Source: Inhella gelatinilytica (GTDB taxonomy: Bacteria; Pseudomonadota; Gammaproteobacteria; Burkholderiales; Burkholderiaceae_C). Taken from it: a DNA stretch of 64,000 bases. The stretch covers positions 186,001-250,000 of the forward strand of contig NZ_JAEDAL010000001.1 of NCBI RefSeq assembly GCF_016093295.1, in the 5' to 3' direction. Below are positions 8,649 through 17,426 of this stretch, piece after piece. How positions within the stretch are numbered: position 1 is the first letter of the stretch; every line of letters starts with the position of its first letter. Below the pieces are notes generated by a model. It was not told the DNA's origin. It saw only the letters and a list, made by a program, of their open reading frames with translations, and did no database searches. The translations under genes were made by a program, and so were the position numbers.

Positions 8649-11600
8649 ATGTCCGCCCAGCCCGCGTCCACCGATTTGCGCCCCTACCAACTGAGCGACA
8701 ACCTCAGTGCCCCCTCTGGCGCCGTCTTCCTGACCGGGACCCAGGCCCTGGTGCGCTTGACCCTGATGCAAAAGCAGGCAGATGACGCGGCCGGGCTGTC
8801 CACAGCTGGCTTCGTCTCTGGCTACCGCGGCTCGCCGCTGGGCATGGTGGACCAGCAGATGTGGAAGGCCAAGAAATTCCTGACAGCAGCCAGCGTGGAG
8901 TTTTTGCCGGCCATCAACGAGGACCTGGCGGCCACGGCTTGCCTGGGCACGCAGCGCCTGGCGCTGGACCCGGAGCGCAAGGTCGAGGGCGTGTTTGCGA
9001 TGTGGTACGGCAAGGGCCCGGGGGTGGACCGCGCGGGTGACGCGCTCAAGCACGGCCACATCTACGGCAGCTCCGCCCAGGGCGGGGTGCTGGTGGTGTG
9101 CGGCGACGACCACGGCTGCGTGTCGTCCTCCACCCCGCACCAGAGCGATCTGGCCCTGCAGGCCTGGCACATGCCGCTGGTGCACCCCGGCAATGTGGCG
9201 GAGTACCTGGAGTTTGGTCTCTGGGGCTGGGCCGCGTCGCGCTACTCGGGCGCCTGGGTGGGCTTCAAGGCCATCTCGGAGGTGGTTGAGAGTGGGATGA
9301 CCGTGGATCTGGATGCGGTGAAGACCCGTTTTGCAGTTCCGACCGACCACACCCCCGCTGTCAACCTGCACGTGCGCCTGGTTGACCTGCCCTCGTTGGA
9401 GCTGGAGTCGCGCCTGACGCACAAGCTGGACGCGATCCGCGCCTTCGCCCGCGCCAACCCGCTGGACCGCCTCGTGGTGGCGCCGACCCAGCCGCGCCTG
9501 GGCATCGTCACCGTGGGCAAGGCGCATTACGACTTCCTGGAAGTGCTGCGCCGGCTGGGCCTCAGCCTGGAGCAACTCGCCCAGAGTGGGGTCGCGGTCT
9601 ACAAGGTGGGGTTGGTCTACCCGCTGGAGCCCTTGGGGCTCACGGCCTTTGCGACCGGGCTGACCGACATCCTGGTGATCGAAGAGAAAGCGCCGGTGGT
9701 CGAGCGCCAGCTCAAGGAACTGTGCTTCCACTGGGCGCAGCGTCCTGCCGTGGTCGGCAAGACGGGCACCCAAGGCGAGCGCCTGCTCTCCGACCTGGGC
9801 GAGCTGCGCCCCAGCCGGGTGATGGGCGTGCTGGCCGACTGGCTGGCCCGCCTGGCACCGGAGCTCGACCGCCGCGAGCACGTGGTGGACTTCACGGCGC
9901 CGCAGTTGCTCTCCAACAGCGCGGACGCTGTGCGCCGCCTGCCGTACTTCTGCTCAGGCTGCCCACACAACACCTCTACCAAGCTGCCGGAGGGCTCACG
10001 GGCGCTGGCCGGCATTGGCTGCCACTTCATGGCCAACTGGATGGAGCGCAGCACCTCGGGCCTGGTGCAAATGGGCGCGGAAGGGGTGGACTGGGTGGCG
10101 CAACAGCGCTTCAGCCGCGCGCCGCACGTGTTCCAGAACCTGGGCGATGGCACGTACTACCACTCGGGCTATCTGGCCATCCGTCAGGCTGTGGCCGCCA
10201 AGGCCACGCTGACCTACAAGATCCTCTACAACGACGCGGTGGCCATGACCGGCGGGCAGCCGGTGGACGGCTCGACATCGGTGCCCCAGATTGCCCGCCA
10301 GATTGAGGCGGAGGGGGTCAAGCGGGTGGTCGTCGTCAGCGATGAAATCGACAAGTACGACGACCACCGCAGCCAGTTCCCGCCGGGCACGACCTTCCAC
10401 GACCGCAGCGAATTGGATGCCGTGCAGCGCGAGCTGCGCGACACCGCGGGCGTGACCGCGCTGATCTACGACCAGACCTGCGCCGCCGAGAAGCGCCGCC
10501 GCCGCAAGAAGAAGGAGTTCCCTGACCCGCCGCGCCGGATCTTCATCAACGAGCAGGTGTGCGAGGGCTGCGGCGATTGCGGCCAAGCCAGCAACTGCCT
10601 GTCGGTCGTGCCGGTGGAAACCGACTGGGGCCGCAAGCGCGCCATCGAACAAACCAGTTGCAACAAGGACTTCAGCTGCGTCAACGGCTTTTGCCCCAGC
10701 TTCGTCTCGGTCGACGGTGCGGTGCTCAAGAAGCGCCAGGGCGCCAGTTTCAGCGCCGCCGATGTGGCACGCGAGTTGGCGGCCATCGGCGAGCCTGCCG
10801 CCTGGAACTGGACTGGCCCCTTTGACATGCTGGTGACCGGCGTGGGCGGCACCGGCGTGGTGACCGTGGGCGCGCTCATCACCATGGCCGCGCACCTGGA
10901 GAAAAAGAGCGCCTCGGTGCTGGACTTCATGGGCTTCGCGCAAAAGGGCGGCGCCGTGCTCTCCTTCGTGCGCGTGGCACCCGAGGCCAGCCAGCTCAAT
11001 CAAGTGCGCATCGACACCCAGCAGGCCGATGTGCTGCTGGCCTGCGACCTGGTCGTGGGCGCCAGCAACGACGCCCTGCAAACCGTCAAGGCCGGCCGCA
11101 CCATGATCCTGGCCAACACGCACGAGCTGCCCACGGCCGCCTTCGTGCGCAACCCCGACGCCTCGCTGCAAGCGCATGAGCTGCTGGCCAAGATGCGCTT
11201 TGCCACGGGCCAGCGCGACGACCTGCTCAAGACCGTCGACGCCCAAACCCTGGCGCAAAAACTGCTCGGCGACACCATGCCCAGCAACATCATCATGCTG
11301 GGCGCGGCCTGGCAGGCGGGGCTGGTGCCCGTGTCACTGGCGGCGCTGACGCGGGCCATCGAACTCAACGGGGTGGCGGTGGAGGCCAACAAGACGGCCT
11401 TTGCCCTGGGCCGTCTGGCCCATGCCGCACCGGCCGCCTTGGACCGCCTGGGCGGCGCCACCGTGGTCAAGCTCAGCCTGGCCACCGACAAGCTCGATGG
11501 CGAGCAGGGCCTGATCGCCCGCCGCAAGGCCTTCCTGACCGACTACCAAGACGCGGCCTATGCCGAGCGTTACGAAGCCCTGGTGCGCCGCGTGCGCGAA

Positions 11601-12155
11601 GCCGAGAGCCGGCTTGGGGATGCGGGCAAGGCCGAGCGCCTGACCAAGGCCGTGGCGCGCTACTACGCCAAGCTGCTCGCGATCAAAGACGAGTACGAGG
11701 TGGCGCGCCTGTACACCAATGGCAGCTTCGAGGCCGCGCTCAAAGAGCAGTTCGAGTCCTGGGACGGCCTGCGCTTCCACATGGCGCCCCCGGTCTTTAG
11801 CAAGCCCGGCGCCGATGGCCGGGCCAAGAAGATCACCTACGGCGGCTGGATGTGGAAGGCGCTGCGCGGGCTGGCCCGCTTCAAGGGCCTGCGCGGCAGC
11901 GCCCTGGACCTGTTCGGCTACACGGCCGAGCGCCGCATGGAGCGGCAACTGGTGGCCGACTACGAAACGCTGGTGCAAGAGCTGATCCTTGGCCTTCGCC
12001 CGGACACGCTGGACACCGCCGTGCAGCTGGCCCGCCTGCCCGAGCGCATCCGCGGCTATGGCCACGTCAAGCACGCCAATGTGGAAGCGGTGCGCCAACA
12101 GGGGCGCGAACTGCTGGCCCGCTACCGCGCGCCGGCCGCAGCCCAAGCCGCCTGA
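8649..12155 (+). CDS. Indolepyruvate ferredoxin oxidoreductase, fused alpha/gamma-type (1168 aa)
   Basis: A large iron-sulfur/TPP enzyme that oxidatively decarboxylates aryl (and related) 2-oxoacids made by amino-acid transamination, yielding acyl-CoA and reduced ferredoxin. The N-terminal pyrimidine-binding half contains FVSGYRGSPLGMVD and GDDHGCVSS. The TPP pyrophosphate domain lies near residues 430-590 (FCSGCPHNTST, GDGTYYHSGYLAIRQA, NDAVAMTGGQP). A cysteine cluster follows (INEQVCEGCGDCGQASNC, then CNKDFSCVNGFCPSF). The gamma-like domain begins around 725 (VTGVGGTGVVTVGALI, DFMGFAQKGG). A long C-terminal extension of the DUF6537 type ends the protein. The fused length of about 1150-1200 residues is usual for proteobacterial homologues. 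The divergent Lrp-type gene is the likely regulator. The stop codon lies inside the stem of the terminator. Confidence 0.93.
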   Translation: MSAQPASTDLRPYQLSDNLSAPSGAVFLTGTQALVRLTLMQKQADDAAGLSTAGFVSGYRGSPLGMVDQQMWKAKKFLTAASVEFLPAINEDLAATACLGTQRLALDPERKVEGVFAMWYGKGPGVDRAGDALKHGHIYGSSAQGGVLVVCGDDHGCVSSSTPHQSDLALQAWHMPLVHPGNVAEYLEFGLWGWAASRYSGAWVGFKAISEVVESGMTVDLDAVKTRFAVPTDHTPAVNLHVRLVDLPSLELESRLTHKLDAIRAFARANPLDRLVVAPTQPRLGIVTVGKAHYDFLEVLRRLGLSLEQLAQSGVAVYKVGLVYPLEPLGLTAFATGLTDILVIEEKAPVVERQLKELCFHWAQRPAVVGKTGTQGERLLSDLGELRPSRVMGVLADWLARLAPELDRREHVVDFTAPQLLSNSADAVRRLPYFCSGCPHNTSTKLPEGSRALAGIGCHFMANWMERSTSGLVQMGAEGVDWVAQQRFSRAPHVFQNLGDGTYYHSGYLAIRQAVAAKATLTYKILYNDAVAMTGGQPVDGSTSVPQIARQIEAEGVKRVVVVSDEIDKYDDHRSQFPPGTTFHDRSELDAVQRELRDTAGVTALIYDQTCAAEKRRRRKKKEFPDPPRRIFINEQVCEGCGDCGQASNCLSVVPVETDWGRKRAIEQTSCNKDFSCVNGFCPSFVSVDGAVLKKRQGASFSAADVARELAAIGEPAAWNWTGPFDMLVTGVGGTGVVTVGALITMAAHLEKKSASVLDFMGFAQKGGAVLSFVRVAPEASQLNQVRIDTQQADVLLACDLVVGASNDALQTVKAGRTMILANTHELPTAAFVRNPDASLQAHELLAKMRFATGQRDDLLKTVDAQTLAQKLLGDTMPSNIIMLGAAWQAGLVPVSLAALTRAIELNGVAVEANKTAFALGRLAHAAPAALDRLGGATVVKLSLATDKLDGEQGLIARRKAFLTDYQDAAYAERYEALVRRVREAESRLGDAGKAERLTKAVARYYAKLLAIKDEYEVARLYTNGSFEAALKEQFESWDGLRFHMAPPVFSKPGADGRAKKITYGGWMWKALRGLARFKGLRGSALDLFGYTAERRMERQLVADYETLVQELILGLRPDTLDTAVQLARLPERIRGYGHVKHANVEAVRQQGRELLARYRAPAAAQAA

Positions 12156-12187
12156 GCGGCGAAGCCCGCCGCTCAGGTTTTGCTTTA
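12151..12187 (+). terminator. Strong hairpin terminator / REP-like palindrome
   Basis: CCTGAGCGGC and GCCGCTCAGG form a perfect 10-bp stem around GAAGCCC, followed by TTTTGCTTT. It overlaps the stop codon of the indolepyruvate oxidoreductase gene and ends just inside the convergent isomerase gene's stop, so it may also insulate that gene. A closely similar 27-base palindrome lies at 27442-27468. Confidence 0.8.
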
Positions 12188-12802
12188 GGCGATGCCGCGC
12201 GGCGGGCCGCTGGCCAGCCAGGCCTCGATTTGGGCCTGGCGGTCATTGCCCCAGAAGGGCTCGCCATCGATCACGAAGAACGGGGCCCCAAAGACCCCGG
12301 TGGCGATGGCCGCTTCATTCACGCTCTTGAGCTTGGCTTTCCACTCGGGCGCGTTCCAGGCCGCTTCGGCCGCCTCGGCATCCAACCCCGACTCCTCACA
12401 CAGCGCCTTGAGCGCGGCGGGGTCCGAGAGGTTGATGCCCCTCGCAAAGTAGGCGCGCAGCCCCGTCCGCGCCCAGGCCACGGCGCGCTGCGTGTCTTGG
12501 GCATGCAGCCACCAGAACACACGGGCCGCGTTCTGGGTGGGGATGGGAAACACCTCCGGCATGCGCAGCGGCACCCCGGCGTACGCCGCCGAACGGGCCA
12601 CGTCCCGCAACAGGTAGTCGCGCTTGAGCGGGAACTCCACCGGCGGCTTCAAGCCGGTCACCTGAAAGGTGGCCCCCAGCAAGATGGCCCGCCAGTTCAC
12701 CGTGCGGCCATGCCGCGCCGCCACCGCCCCGATCCATTCGCTGGCGATGTAGGCGTAAGGGCTGGAAAAGTCGAAATAAAAGTCGATCGGGGGCTTGAGC
12801 AT
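12185..12802 (-). CDS. 2-hydroxychromene-2-carboxylate isomerase / DsbA-family (kappa GST-like) protein
   Basis: 205 residues with a thioredoxin-like fold of the DsbA/kappa-GST group. The N-terminus IDFYFDFSSPYAYIASEW carries the Ser (replacing Cys) that binds glutathione in this family. The C-terminus shows the family motif GVFGAPFFVIDGEPFWGNDR. Named members isomerise 2-hydroxychromene-2-carboxylate in naphthalene breakdown, but many homologues outside such pathways have unknown substrates. No ring-cleavage pathway genes adjoin it here. It follows the acyl-CoA dehydrogenase gene by 42 bases in the same direction, so it may act on a CoA- or glutathione-linked acid. Confidence 0.85.
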   Translation of the reverse strand: MLKPPIDFYFDFSSPYAYIASEWIGAVAARHGRTVNWRAILLGATFQVTGLKPPVEFPLKRDYLLRDVARSAAYAGVPLRMPEVFPIPTQNAARVFWWLHAQDTQRAVAWARTGLRAYFARGINLSDPAALKALCEESGLDAEAAEAAWNAPEWKAKLKSVNEAAIATGVFGAPFFVIDGEPFWGNDRQAQIEAWLASGPPRGIA

Positions 12803-12844
12803 GATGGTGTTATCGCACGGCCCAGCGGGGTTGCACCAGCCCCG

Positions 12845-13978
12845 TCAGAGGGCCAAAGCTCGCCCGATGAGGATTTTTTGCACTTCGCTGGTGCCTTCGT
12901 AGATCTGCGTCACGCGCACATCGCGGTAGAGGCGCTCCACGGGGAAGTCGGTCACGTAGCCGTAGCCGCCCAGCACCTGAATGGCCGACGAGCACACGCG
13001 CTCCGCCATTTCGGACGCAAAGAGCTTGGCCATCGCCGCCTCCTTCAGGCAGGGGCGGCCGGCATCCTTGAGGCTGGCGGCATGCCAGATGAGCTGGCGC
13101 GCCGCTTCGACCTGGGTGGCCATGTCGGCCAGCTTGAACTGGATGGCCTGGTGCTGAAAGATGGGCTGGCCGAACGCAATGCGCTCCTTGGCATAGGAGG
13201 TGGCAGCCTCCAGCGCTGCGCGCGCCATGCCCACGCTTTGCGACGCGATGCCGATGCGCCCGCCTTCCAGCCCACTGAGCGCAATCTTCAGGCCCTCGCC
13301 CTCCTCGCCCAGGCGGTAGCGCGCCGGAATACGGCAGTTCTCAAACAGGATCTGGGCCGTGTCACTGGAGTGTTGGCCCATCTTTTCTTCGATGCGCGCC
13401 ACGGTGTAACCCGGCGTTTTTGTCGGCACCAAGAAGGCGCTGATGCCCTTCTTGCCGGCGGCCTTGTCGGTCACGGCCATCACGATGGCCACGTCGCCGT
13501 TCTTGCCGCTGGTGATGAACTGTTTGACGCCATTGAGAACGTACTCGTCGCCCTCGCGCACGGCCACCGTCTTGAGCCCGCCCGCTTCCGAGCCCACATG
13601 CGGTTCGGTCAGGCAAAAGGCGCCGAGCATGTCGCCGCGCGCCAGGGGCTTCAAGAATTCCTGCTTCTGTTCTTCGTTGGCAAAGGCCATCAGGATGGAA
13701 CACACCGGGCAGTTGTTGACGCTCACCACGGTCGAGGTGCCGCCGTCGCCCGCGGCGATCTCTTCCAAGATCACGGCCAGCGCCAAATAGTCCAAGCCCG
13801 CGCCGTCGTACTCCGGCGGCACCGCCACGCCATAACAGCCCAGCTGGGCCAAGCCCTTCAGTTGTTCGGCGGGGAACTGGTGGGTTTTGTCCCAGGCCGC
13901 GGCATGGGGGGCAATTTCAGCCTGCACGAACGCGCGCACGGCGTCTTGAACGGCCAGGTGGTCTTCGGAGAGGATCAT
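12845..13978 (-). CDS. Acyl-CoA dehydrogenase
   Basis: 377 residues, the usual length of a medium/short/branched-chain acyl-CoA dehydrogenase (FAD enzyme; first step of beta-oxidation, electrons to ETF). Visible signatures: AFCLTEPHVGSEAGGLKT (flavin and substrate binding), EGLKIALSGLEGGRIGIASQ, QAIQFKLADMATQVEAAR, QVLGGYGYVTDFPVERLYRD, and the C-terminal TQIYEGTSEVQKILIGR, where the Glu of YEGT is the catalytic base of most subfamilies. It is co-directional with the isomerase downstream and the unknown 407-residue gene upstream (13-base gap). Chain-length preference cannot be read; isovaleryl-, butyryl- or 2-methylacyl-CoA are possible, in keeping with the bkd operon nearby. Confidence 0.95.
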   Translation of the reverse strand: MILSEDHLAVQDAVRAFVQAEIAPHAAAWDKTHQFPAEQLKGLAQLGCYGVAVPPEYDGAGLDYLALAVILEEIAAGDGGTSTVVSVNNCPVCSILMAFANEEQKQEFLKPLARGDMLGAFCLTEPHVGSEAGGLKTVAVREGDEYVLNGVKQFITSGKNGDVAIVMAVTDKAAGKKGISAFLVPTKTPGYTVARIEEKMGQHSSDTAQILFENCRIPARYRLGEEGEGLKIALSGLEGGRIGIASQSVGMARAALEAATSYAKERIAFGQPIFQHQAIQFKLADMATQVEAARQLIWHAASLKDAGRPCLKEAAMAKLFASEMAERVCSSAIQVLGGYGYVTDFPVERLYRDVRVTQIYEGTSEVQKILIGRALAL

Positions 13979-13991
13979 GATGGTTTTGCTT

Positions 13992-15215
13992 TCAACTGCG
14001 GATGGCAGGCCAGCGCAGGGGCAGTTCCGTGACGTCTTGTGGACGCCATGGCCGCAACACCCACTCGCCTTCGGGCGTAATTGTCAGGCGTGCCGCCAAC
14101 TCCCCTCGCGTGCGTTGCTTCAACCATGCGGGGCGATCGGCCACCGGCATCGTGTGGACTTCGATCCACAGCGCCGTGGCCTGGGTCGCCAGCGCTAGAT
14201 CGGCTGTGCGTTCCAGGTACTGATCAAAAGCAGGCTGCGCGATGCTCCACAGAACGGTCGGCAGGGTATGGAACCAACGCCAGCCCGGCTCGGCAACAGC
14301 TCCATGGGCTGGCAGTTCATCTAGCGGATGCTGTCGCGCCTGATCCATCACAGACATCCAATAAGTCGCCGCCTGCTGTTGCGCGTACTCCGACTGCAGG
14401 GTCCGTGAGGCAATGGGGCACGTCAGTCGCCCCCACCAACCATCGGTGGGCGCAGTGGCCGAGCAAGTCTGAGCCGCCAAGTCGACCATCACCCCCCGTC
14501 CAAATTGCGCCTCCGTGGGCACCCAGCGGGCCAAACCCCGTTTCCAAACGGCCTCGTCCCACCGCACCAACGGTAGCCAGTCCCCCGCCCGGTCGGGGTC
14601 TCGCCGAGCCCATTCACGCACCAGCAATAGCTGACGCCGGGTCATCCCCTGGCTAACCAAGTATCCAATCAGCAATCGGGTTTGCTCGCTCACCGTCCGC
14701 GCAATCGCATCGGCCCGCTGCAGCGCGTCCAACGCCGCGGCGCCATCACCTCGCCGCTGGGCTTGCTCACCCACCATCAACCAATGTGTGTGACAGCCCA
14801 GGACCAAGGAATACGTAGGCAGCGGGTCTTGGGGACGCTCCGGCAAGCGTTCGCGCAGGCGCAAATCCGCCGCGGGCGGCAGTTGCTCGCAGGTTTTGAC
14901 CAAGTCAGCCGCAGCAGCCTTCCAACGCTCCCATGCAATCACCTGCTTATCAAGCGCCTCCCGACAATCCCCTTGGGCACCACAGTCCTTGAGCTCCCAG
15001 GGAAGGCTGTTCCTCGAACCGCGCACGGCCTCGAACGGGATCAGCAAGTTGTCGTCCCCCGGCAGTGCTGGGGCAACGGTCAGCGCCTGAGGCCAAGGCT
15101 TCGGCTCCGCATCGCGGACATTGCTCAGAAACCAGGCGGCCGCCACCAGCACCACCAGACCCAACAAGCCCAGCACCGTTAACAGCACCGCCTTCAATAC
15201 ACGCCGCATCGCCAT
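13992..15215 (-). CDS. Unknown membrane-anchored protein
   Basis: I do not recognise a family. The 407-residue product starts MAMRRVLKAVLLTVLGLLGL and has one N-terminal membrane segment (about 8-28), after which the chain is probably periplasmic. The body is helical and Trp-rich, with scattered Cys (KDCGAQGDC, KTCEQLPP, LGCHTHW, QTCSAT, LTCPIAS) that may form disulfides. A stretch near 140-215 (GDGAAALDALQRADAIARTV) resembles helical repeats. It lies between the NTF2-like gene (25-base gap) and the acyl-CoA dehydrogenase gene, all on the minus strand. Coding potential is supported by the unbroken length, the signal anchor and the tight spacing. A role in membrane lipid or peptide handling would be a guess. 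Confidence 0.7.
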   Translation of the reverse strand: MAMRRVLKAVLLTVLGLLGLVVLVAAAWFLSNVRDAEPKPWPQALTVAPALPGDDNLLIPFEAVRGSRNSLPWELKDCGAQGDCREALDKQVIAWERWKAAAADLVKTCEQLPPAADLRLRERLPERPQDPLPTYSLVLGCHTHWLMVGEQAQRRGDGAAALDALQRADAIARTVSEQTRLLIGYLVSQGMTRRQLLLVREWARRDPDRAGDWLPLVRWDEAVWKRGLARWVPTEAQFGRGVMVDLAAQTCSATAPTDGWWGRLTCPIASRTLQSEYAQQQAATYWMSVMDQARQHPLDELPAHGAVAEPGWRWFHTLPTVLWSIAQPAFDQYLERTADLALATQATALWIEVHTMPVADRPAWLKQRTRGELAARLTITPEGEWVLRPWRPQDVTELPLRWPAIRS

Positions 15216-15240
15216 CCCGTTCTTTTGTCTGACCTGCCCC

Positions 15241-15657
15241 TCAGGGGGCGGCCGCTGCTCGCTTCAAGGCTTGCAGATTTTCTTCAAATGCTGTCACGAA
15301 CACGACCCGCCAAGCGCCTTCGAGGCGCTTGAGTTGGTAGCCGGTGCGGAAGACTTGAAGGACCGAGGCATCGGCGCGCCGCAAGGTCCAGCGCACCAGC
15401 ACAAAACCGTCGTCCGGCCCCAGGGGAACGGTCTCCAGAATGAGCGGCACCGCCTCGCTCAGGCCGGCGCCGCGGTAGATCTCGCACAGCGCCAGCATGT
15501 TGGCGCGAAGGGGCTCGGCATCGGTCCAAGCCGTCACGCCGCCGGCGTGGGCAATGCTCAGCGGCACGCTGCAGCGCGAGGCCACGGCCTGGCCGTCGAG
15601 GGCGCTGAAATCCGCCGCGTAGGCCGCGAAAAAGGCCTCGACCTCGGAGGCCTGCAT
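15241..15657 (-). CDS. NTF2-like (SnoaL/DUF4440-type) protein
   Basis: 138 residues with the pattern of a cone-shaped alpha+beta NTF2-like domain: an N-terminal helix (VEAFFAAYAADFSALDGQAV), a middle region SIAHAGGVTAWTDAEPL, and C-terminal strands (GFVLVRWTLRRADASVLQVFRTGYQLKRLEGAW) ending in WRVVFVTAFEEN. Such small proteins bind hydrophobic ligands or act as isomerases/hydrolases; no catalytic residues can be assigned. It is the gene directly downstream of the SDR (7-base gap) and probably cotranscribed with it. Confidence 0.75.
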   Translation of the reverse strand: MQASEVEAFFAAYAADFSALDGQAVASRCSVPLSIAHAGGVTAWTDAEPLRANMLALCEIYRGAGLSEAVPLILETVPLGPDDGFVLVRWTLRRADASVLQVFRTGYQLKRLEGAWRVVFVTAFEENLQALKRAAAAP

Positions 15658-15664
15658 CAGGCGC

Positions 15665-16330
15665 TCACCACGGCAGGGGCTTGCCGTCGAAATTCAAGAA
15701 GCGGCCGTTGTCTTGGAATCCCAGGCCGTCCAGCACCTGGCGCATGCTGGACACGGCTTCGGCCGGCGTCAGGTCGGCTTGCGAGCCGCCCATGTCCGTC
15801 TTCACCCAACCGGGGTGAAAAGCCACGCAGGTGGCGCGGCCCCCGAAGGCAATCGATGCGTCCTTGAGCACGGAGTTCGCGGCCGCCTTGCTGGCGCGGT
15901 ACAGCCAGGCATTGGGGCTGGTGCGCGCGCCCATGGAGCCCATGCGGCTGGAGACCAACGCCAGCTTGGCGTTCTGCGCCAAGCAGTCCGTCAGGGCCGG
16001 CAAGACGCGCATGGGGCCGAGCACGTTGGTGTGCATCACCAAATCAAATTCGGCCTGCGTGGGCGGCGTGGGCGCCGCCACGTCCGCGCCAAACACACCG
16101 GCGTTGATCCACAGCGTGTCGAACTGCAGGCCATCCAGCTGCCAGGCTAGGCCCGCGCAGCTCTTGGCGTCCAGCAGCTCCAGCGGCAAAGCCTTGGCCC
16201 CCAGGCCTTTTAGCTTTTGCAGGGACGCTTCATCCCGCGCCGTGGCCGTGACCTGATGCCCCGCCTCGCGATACTGCTTGACGAACTCAAACCCAATGCC
16301 GCGCGACGCGCCAATCACCAGAACGTGCAT
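15665..16330 (-). CDS. SDR family oxidoreductase
   Basis: A classical short-chain dehydrogenase-like NAD(P) enzyme of about 221 residues. The cofactor motif is MHVLVIGASRGIGFEFVKQY; NAG appears as LWINAGVFG; the catalytic region has VSSRMGSMG and YRASKAAAN (Tyr and Lys of YxxxK). The start is the ATG near 16330, with AGGGGAG five bases upstream; the in-frame GTG five codons earlier overlaps the prohibitin-like gene's stop but lacks its own site. Many short homologues like this (C-factor/CsgA-like) have unknown substrates. It lies between the prohibitin-like gene and the NTF2-like gene in a likely operon. Confidence 0.9.
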   Translation of the reverse strand: MHVLVIGASRGIGFEFVKQYREAGHQVTATARDEASLQKLKGLGAKALPLELLDAKSCAGLAWQLDGLQFDTLWINAGVFGADVAAPTPPTQAEFDLVMHTNVLGPMRVLPALTDCLAQNAKLALVSSRMGSMGARTSPNAWLYRASKAAANSVLKDASIAFGGRATCVAFHPGWVKTDMGGSQADLTPAEAVSSMRQVLDGLGFQDNGRFLNFDGKPLPW

Positions 16331-16341
16331 GCCACTCCCCT

Positions 16342-17184
16342 TCACTTGCCCACGCTCACCAGCGGTTGGGCGGTCGTGCCCAGCAACACGGTATTGCCCT
16401 GTTTGCTGGCGATGGCCAGCGCCGCATCGCGCTGCAACTCGGCCAGCTTGATCTCTTTCAGCGCCGGCGTCAGCGAGGCACTGAGGATTTGGTTGGCCTT
16501 GGCCTGGCCCTCGGCTTCAACGATCAAGCGCTCGGCCTCGGCCTTGGCCAGCTCGATTTCCTTGCGCTTTTTCTCGATCGCCTGATCGGTCTCGGCGCGC
16601 TGGCGGATCGCCGCTTCAATGGCGGGGTCGGTGAGCAGGTTGCGCACATTGACCGCGGTGACCACGAACGCGCCCTTGTCGTTGGCATCCAGCTCGCGCT
16701 GCAGGCCGCTGCGCACCAGCTCCGCCAGTTCGCTGCGCTTGGTGTGCATGGTGGTGGCGTCCAGCTGGGCGATGGACTTGTAAACCGCCTCACGAGCCTC
16801 GCGGGACACACGGCTGTAGGCAATGATCAGGTCCTTGGTGCCGCCTTCGCGCACCACATCGCGGTGGCGCACCACATCCCCCTGGTACTTGGTGTACAGG
16901 CCCGGCACGGCGCCCGGATTGACCTTGAAGTAGACGTCGATGTCCACATCCTTCATGGTCAGGTTGTCGCGGCTCTTGGGCGTCATGTCGTTGAGCTGGA
17001 AGCTCACTTCCTTGGCGCTGAACTCATCCACCGTCTTGAACAGGGTGAAGTACACGCCCGGTGGCAGGGCCTCGGGGCTCACCTTGCCCAGCGTGCGCTC
17101 CACGCCCACGTTGCCGGTGTCGATTTGGGTGCAAGCCGTCAGGCCCGCCACAAGGGCGAGCAGCAAAGGGGTACGCAGGTTCAT
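16342..17184 (-). CDS. Prohibitin/SPFH-domain lipoprotein-like protein
   Basis: 280 residues from the ATG at 17182-17184. The N-terminus MNLRTPLLLALVAGLTACTQ ends in a lipobox-like LTAC, so it may be a lipoprotein or signal-anchored protein. The SPFH/Band 7 domain follows (about 25-200: GNVGVERTLGKV, PPGVYFTLFKTVDEF, NLTMKDVDIDVYFKVNPG) and then the charged coiled coil (RAETDQAIEKKRKEIELAKAEAERLIVEAEGQAKAN) typical of prohibitin oligomers. Family members form large membrane rings that help FtsH-type proteases or organise membranes. Its ATG overlaps the stop of the small membrane protein upstream (ATGA), which indicates translational coupling. Confidence 0.88.
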   Translation of the reverse strand: MNLRTPLLLALVAGLTACTQIDTGNVGVERTLGKVSPEALPPGVYFTLFKTVDEFSAKEVSFQLNDMTPKSRDNLTMKDVDIDVYFKVNPGAVPGLYTKYQGDVVRHRDVVREGGTKDLIIAYSRVSREAREAVYKSIAQLDATTMHTKRSELAELVRSGLQRELDANDKGAFVVTAVNVRNLLTDPAIEAAIRQRAETDQAIEKKRKEIELAKAEAERLIVEAEGQAKANQILSASLTPALKEIKLAELQRDAALAIASKQGNTVLLGTTAQPLVSVGK

Positions 17185-17360
17185 AACAGTTTGATTGCAG
17201 GGGTGAGGTACGCCAGCACCAGCAAGGCCACCAGTACCACCGCCAGCGCGGCAACGCGCAGGAAGTGCCGGGTGGCCTGACGCCAGGCGCGGCGGTTGCC
17301 GAGCTGCCACAGGCCGTAGCCAACCAGCAGGGCGACGAACAAAAGAAGCAAGTGACGCAT
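17181..17360 (-). CDS. Small two-helix membrane protein upstream of the prohibitin-like gene
   Basis: A 59-residue protein beginning MRHLLLLFVALLVGYGLWQL and containing a second hydrophobic helix (VAALAVVLVALLVLAYLTPAI), with an Arg-rich turn between them. No named family is recognised. Support comes from the ATGA overlap with the downstream prohibitin-like gene and the clear two-helix hairpin. A stable terminator hairpin of the thiolase gene lies immediately upstream, so its own promoter would have to overlap that hairpin, or it depends on read-through. It could be a membrane partner of the prohibitin complex (inference). Confidence 0.6.
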   Translation of the reverse strand: MRHLLLLFVALLVGYGLWQLGNRRAWRQATRHFLRVAALAVVLVALLVLAYLTPAIKLL

Positions 17361-17365
17361 GGGGC

Positions 17366-17397
17366 TCAAAAAGTTCAGGCCCTCACCGGAGGGCCTG
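17366..17397 (-). terminator. Terminator after the thiolase gene
   Basis: Minus strand: CAGGCCCTC and GAGGGCCTG form a perfect 9-bp stem with a 4-base loop, followed by AACTTTTTG. It lies 30 bases after the thiolase stop and only a few bases before the small membrane protein's start. Confidence 0.75.
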
Positions 17398-17426
17398 ATG
17401 CGTAGATTAGCGCGAGTTGAGCCGCG

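Noticed and set aside
11852-14032. A 726-codon plus-strand frame running through the isomerase and acyl-CoA dehydrogenase genes
   Set aside because: It spans three well-supported genes and a strong terminator; the translation has no family signature.
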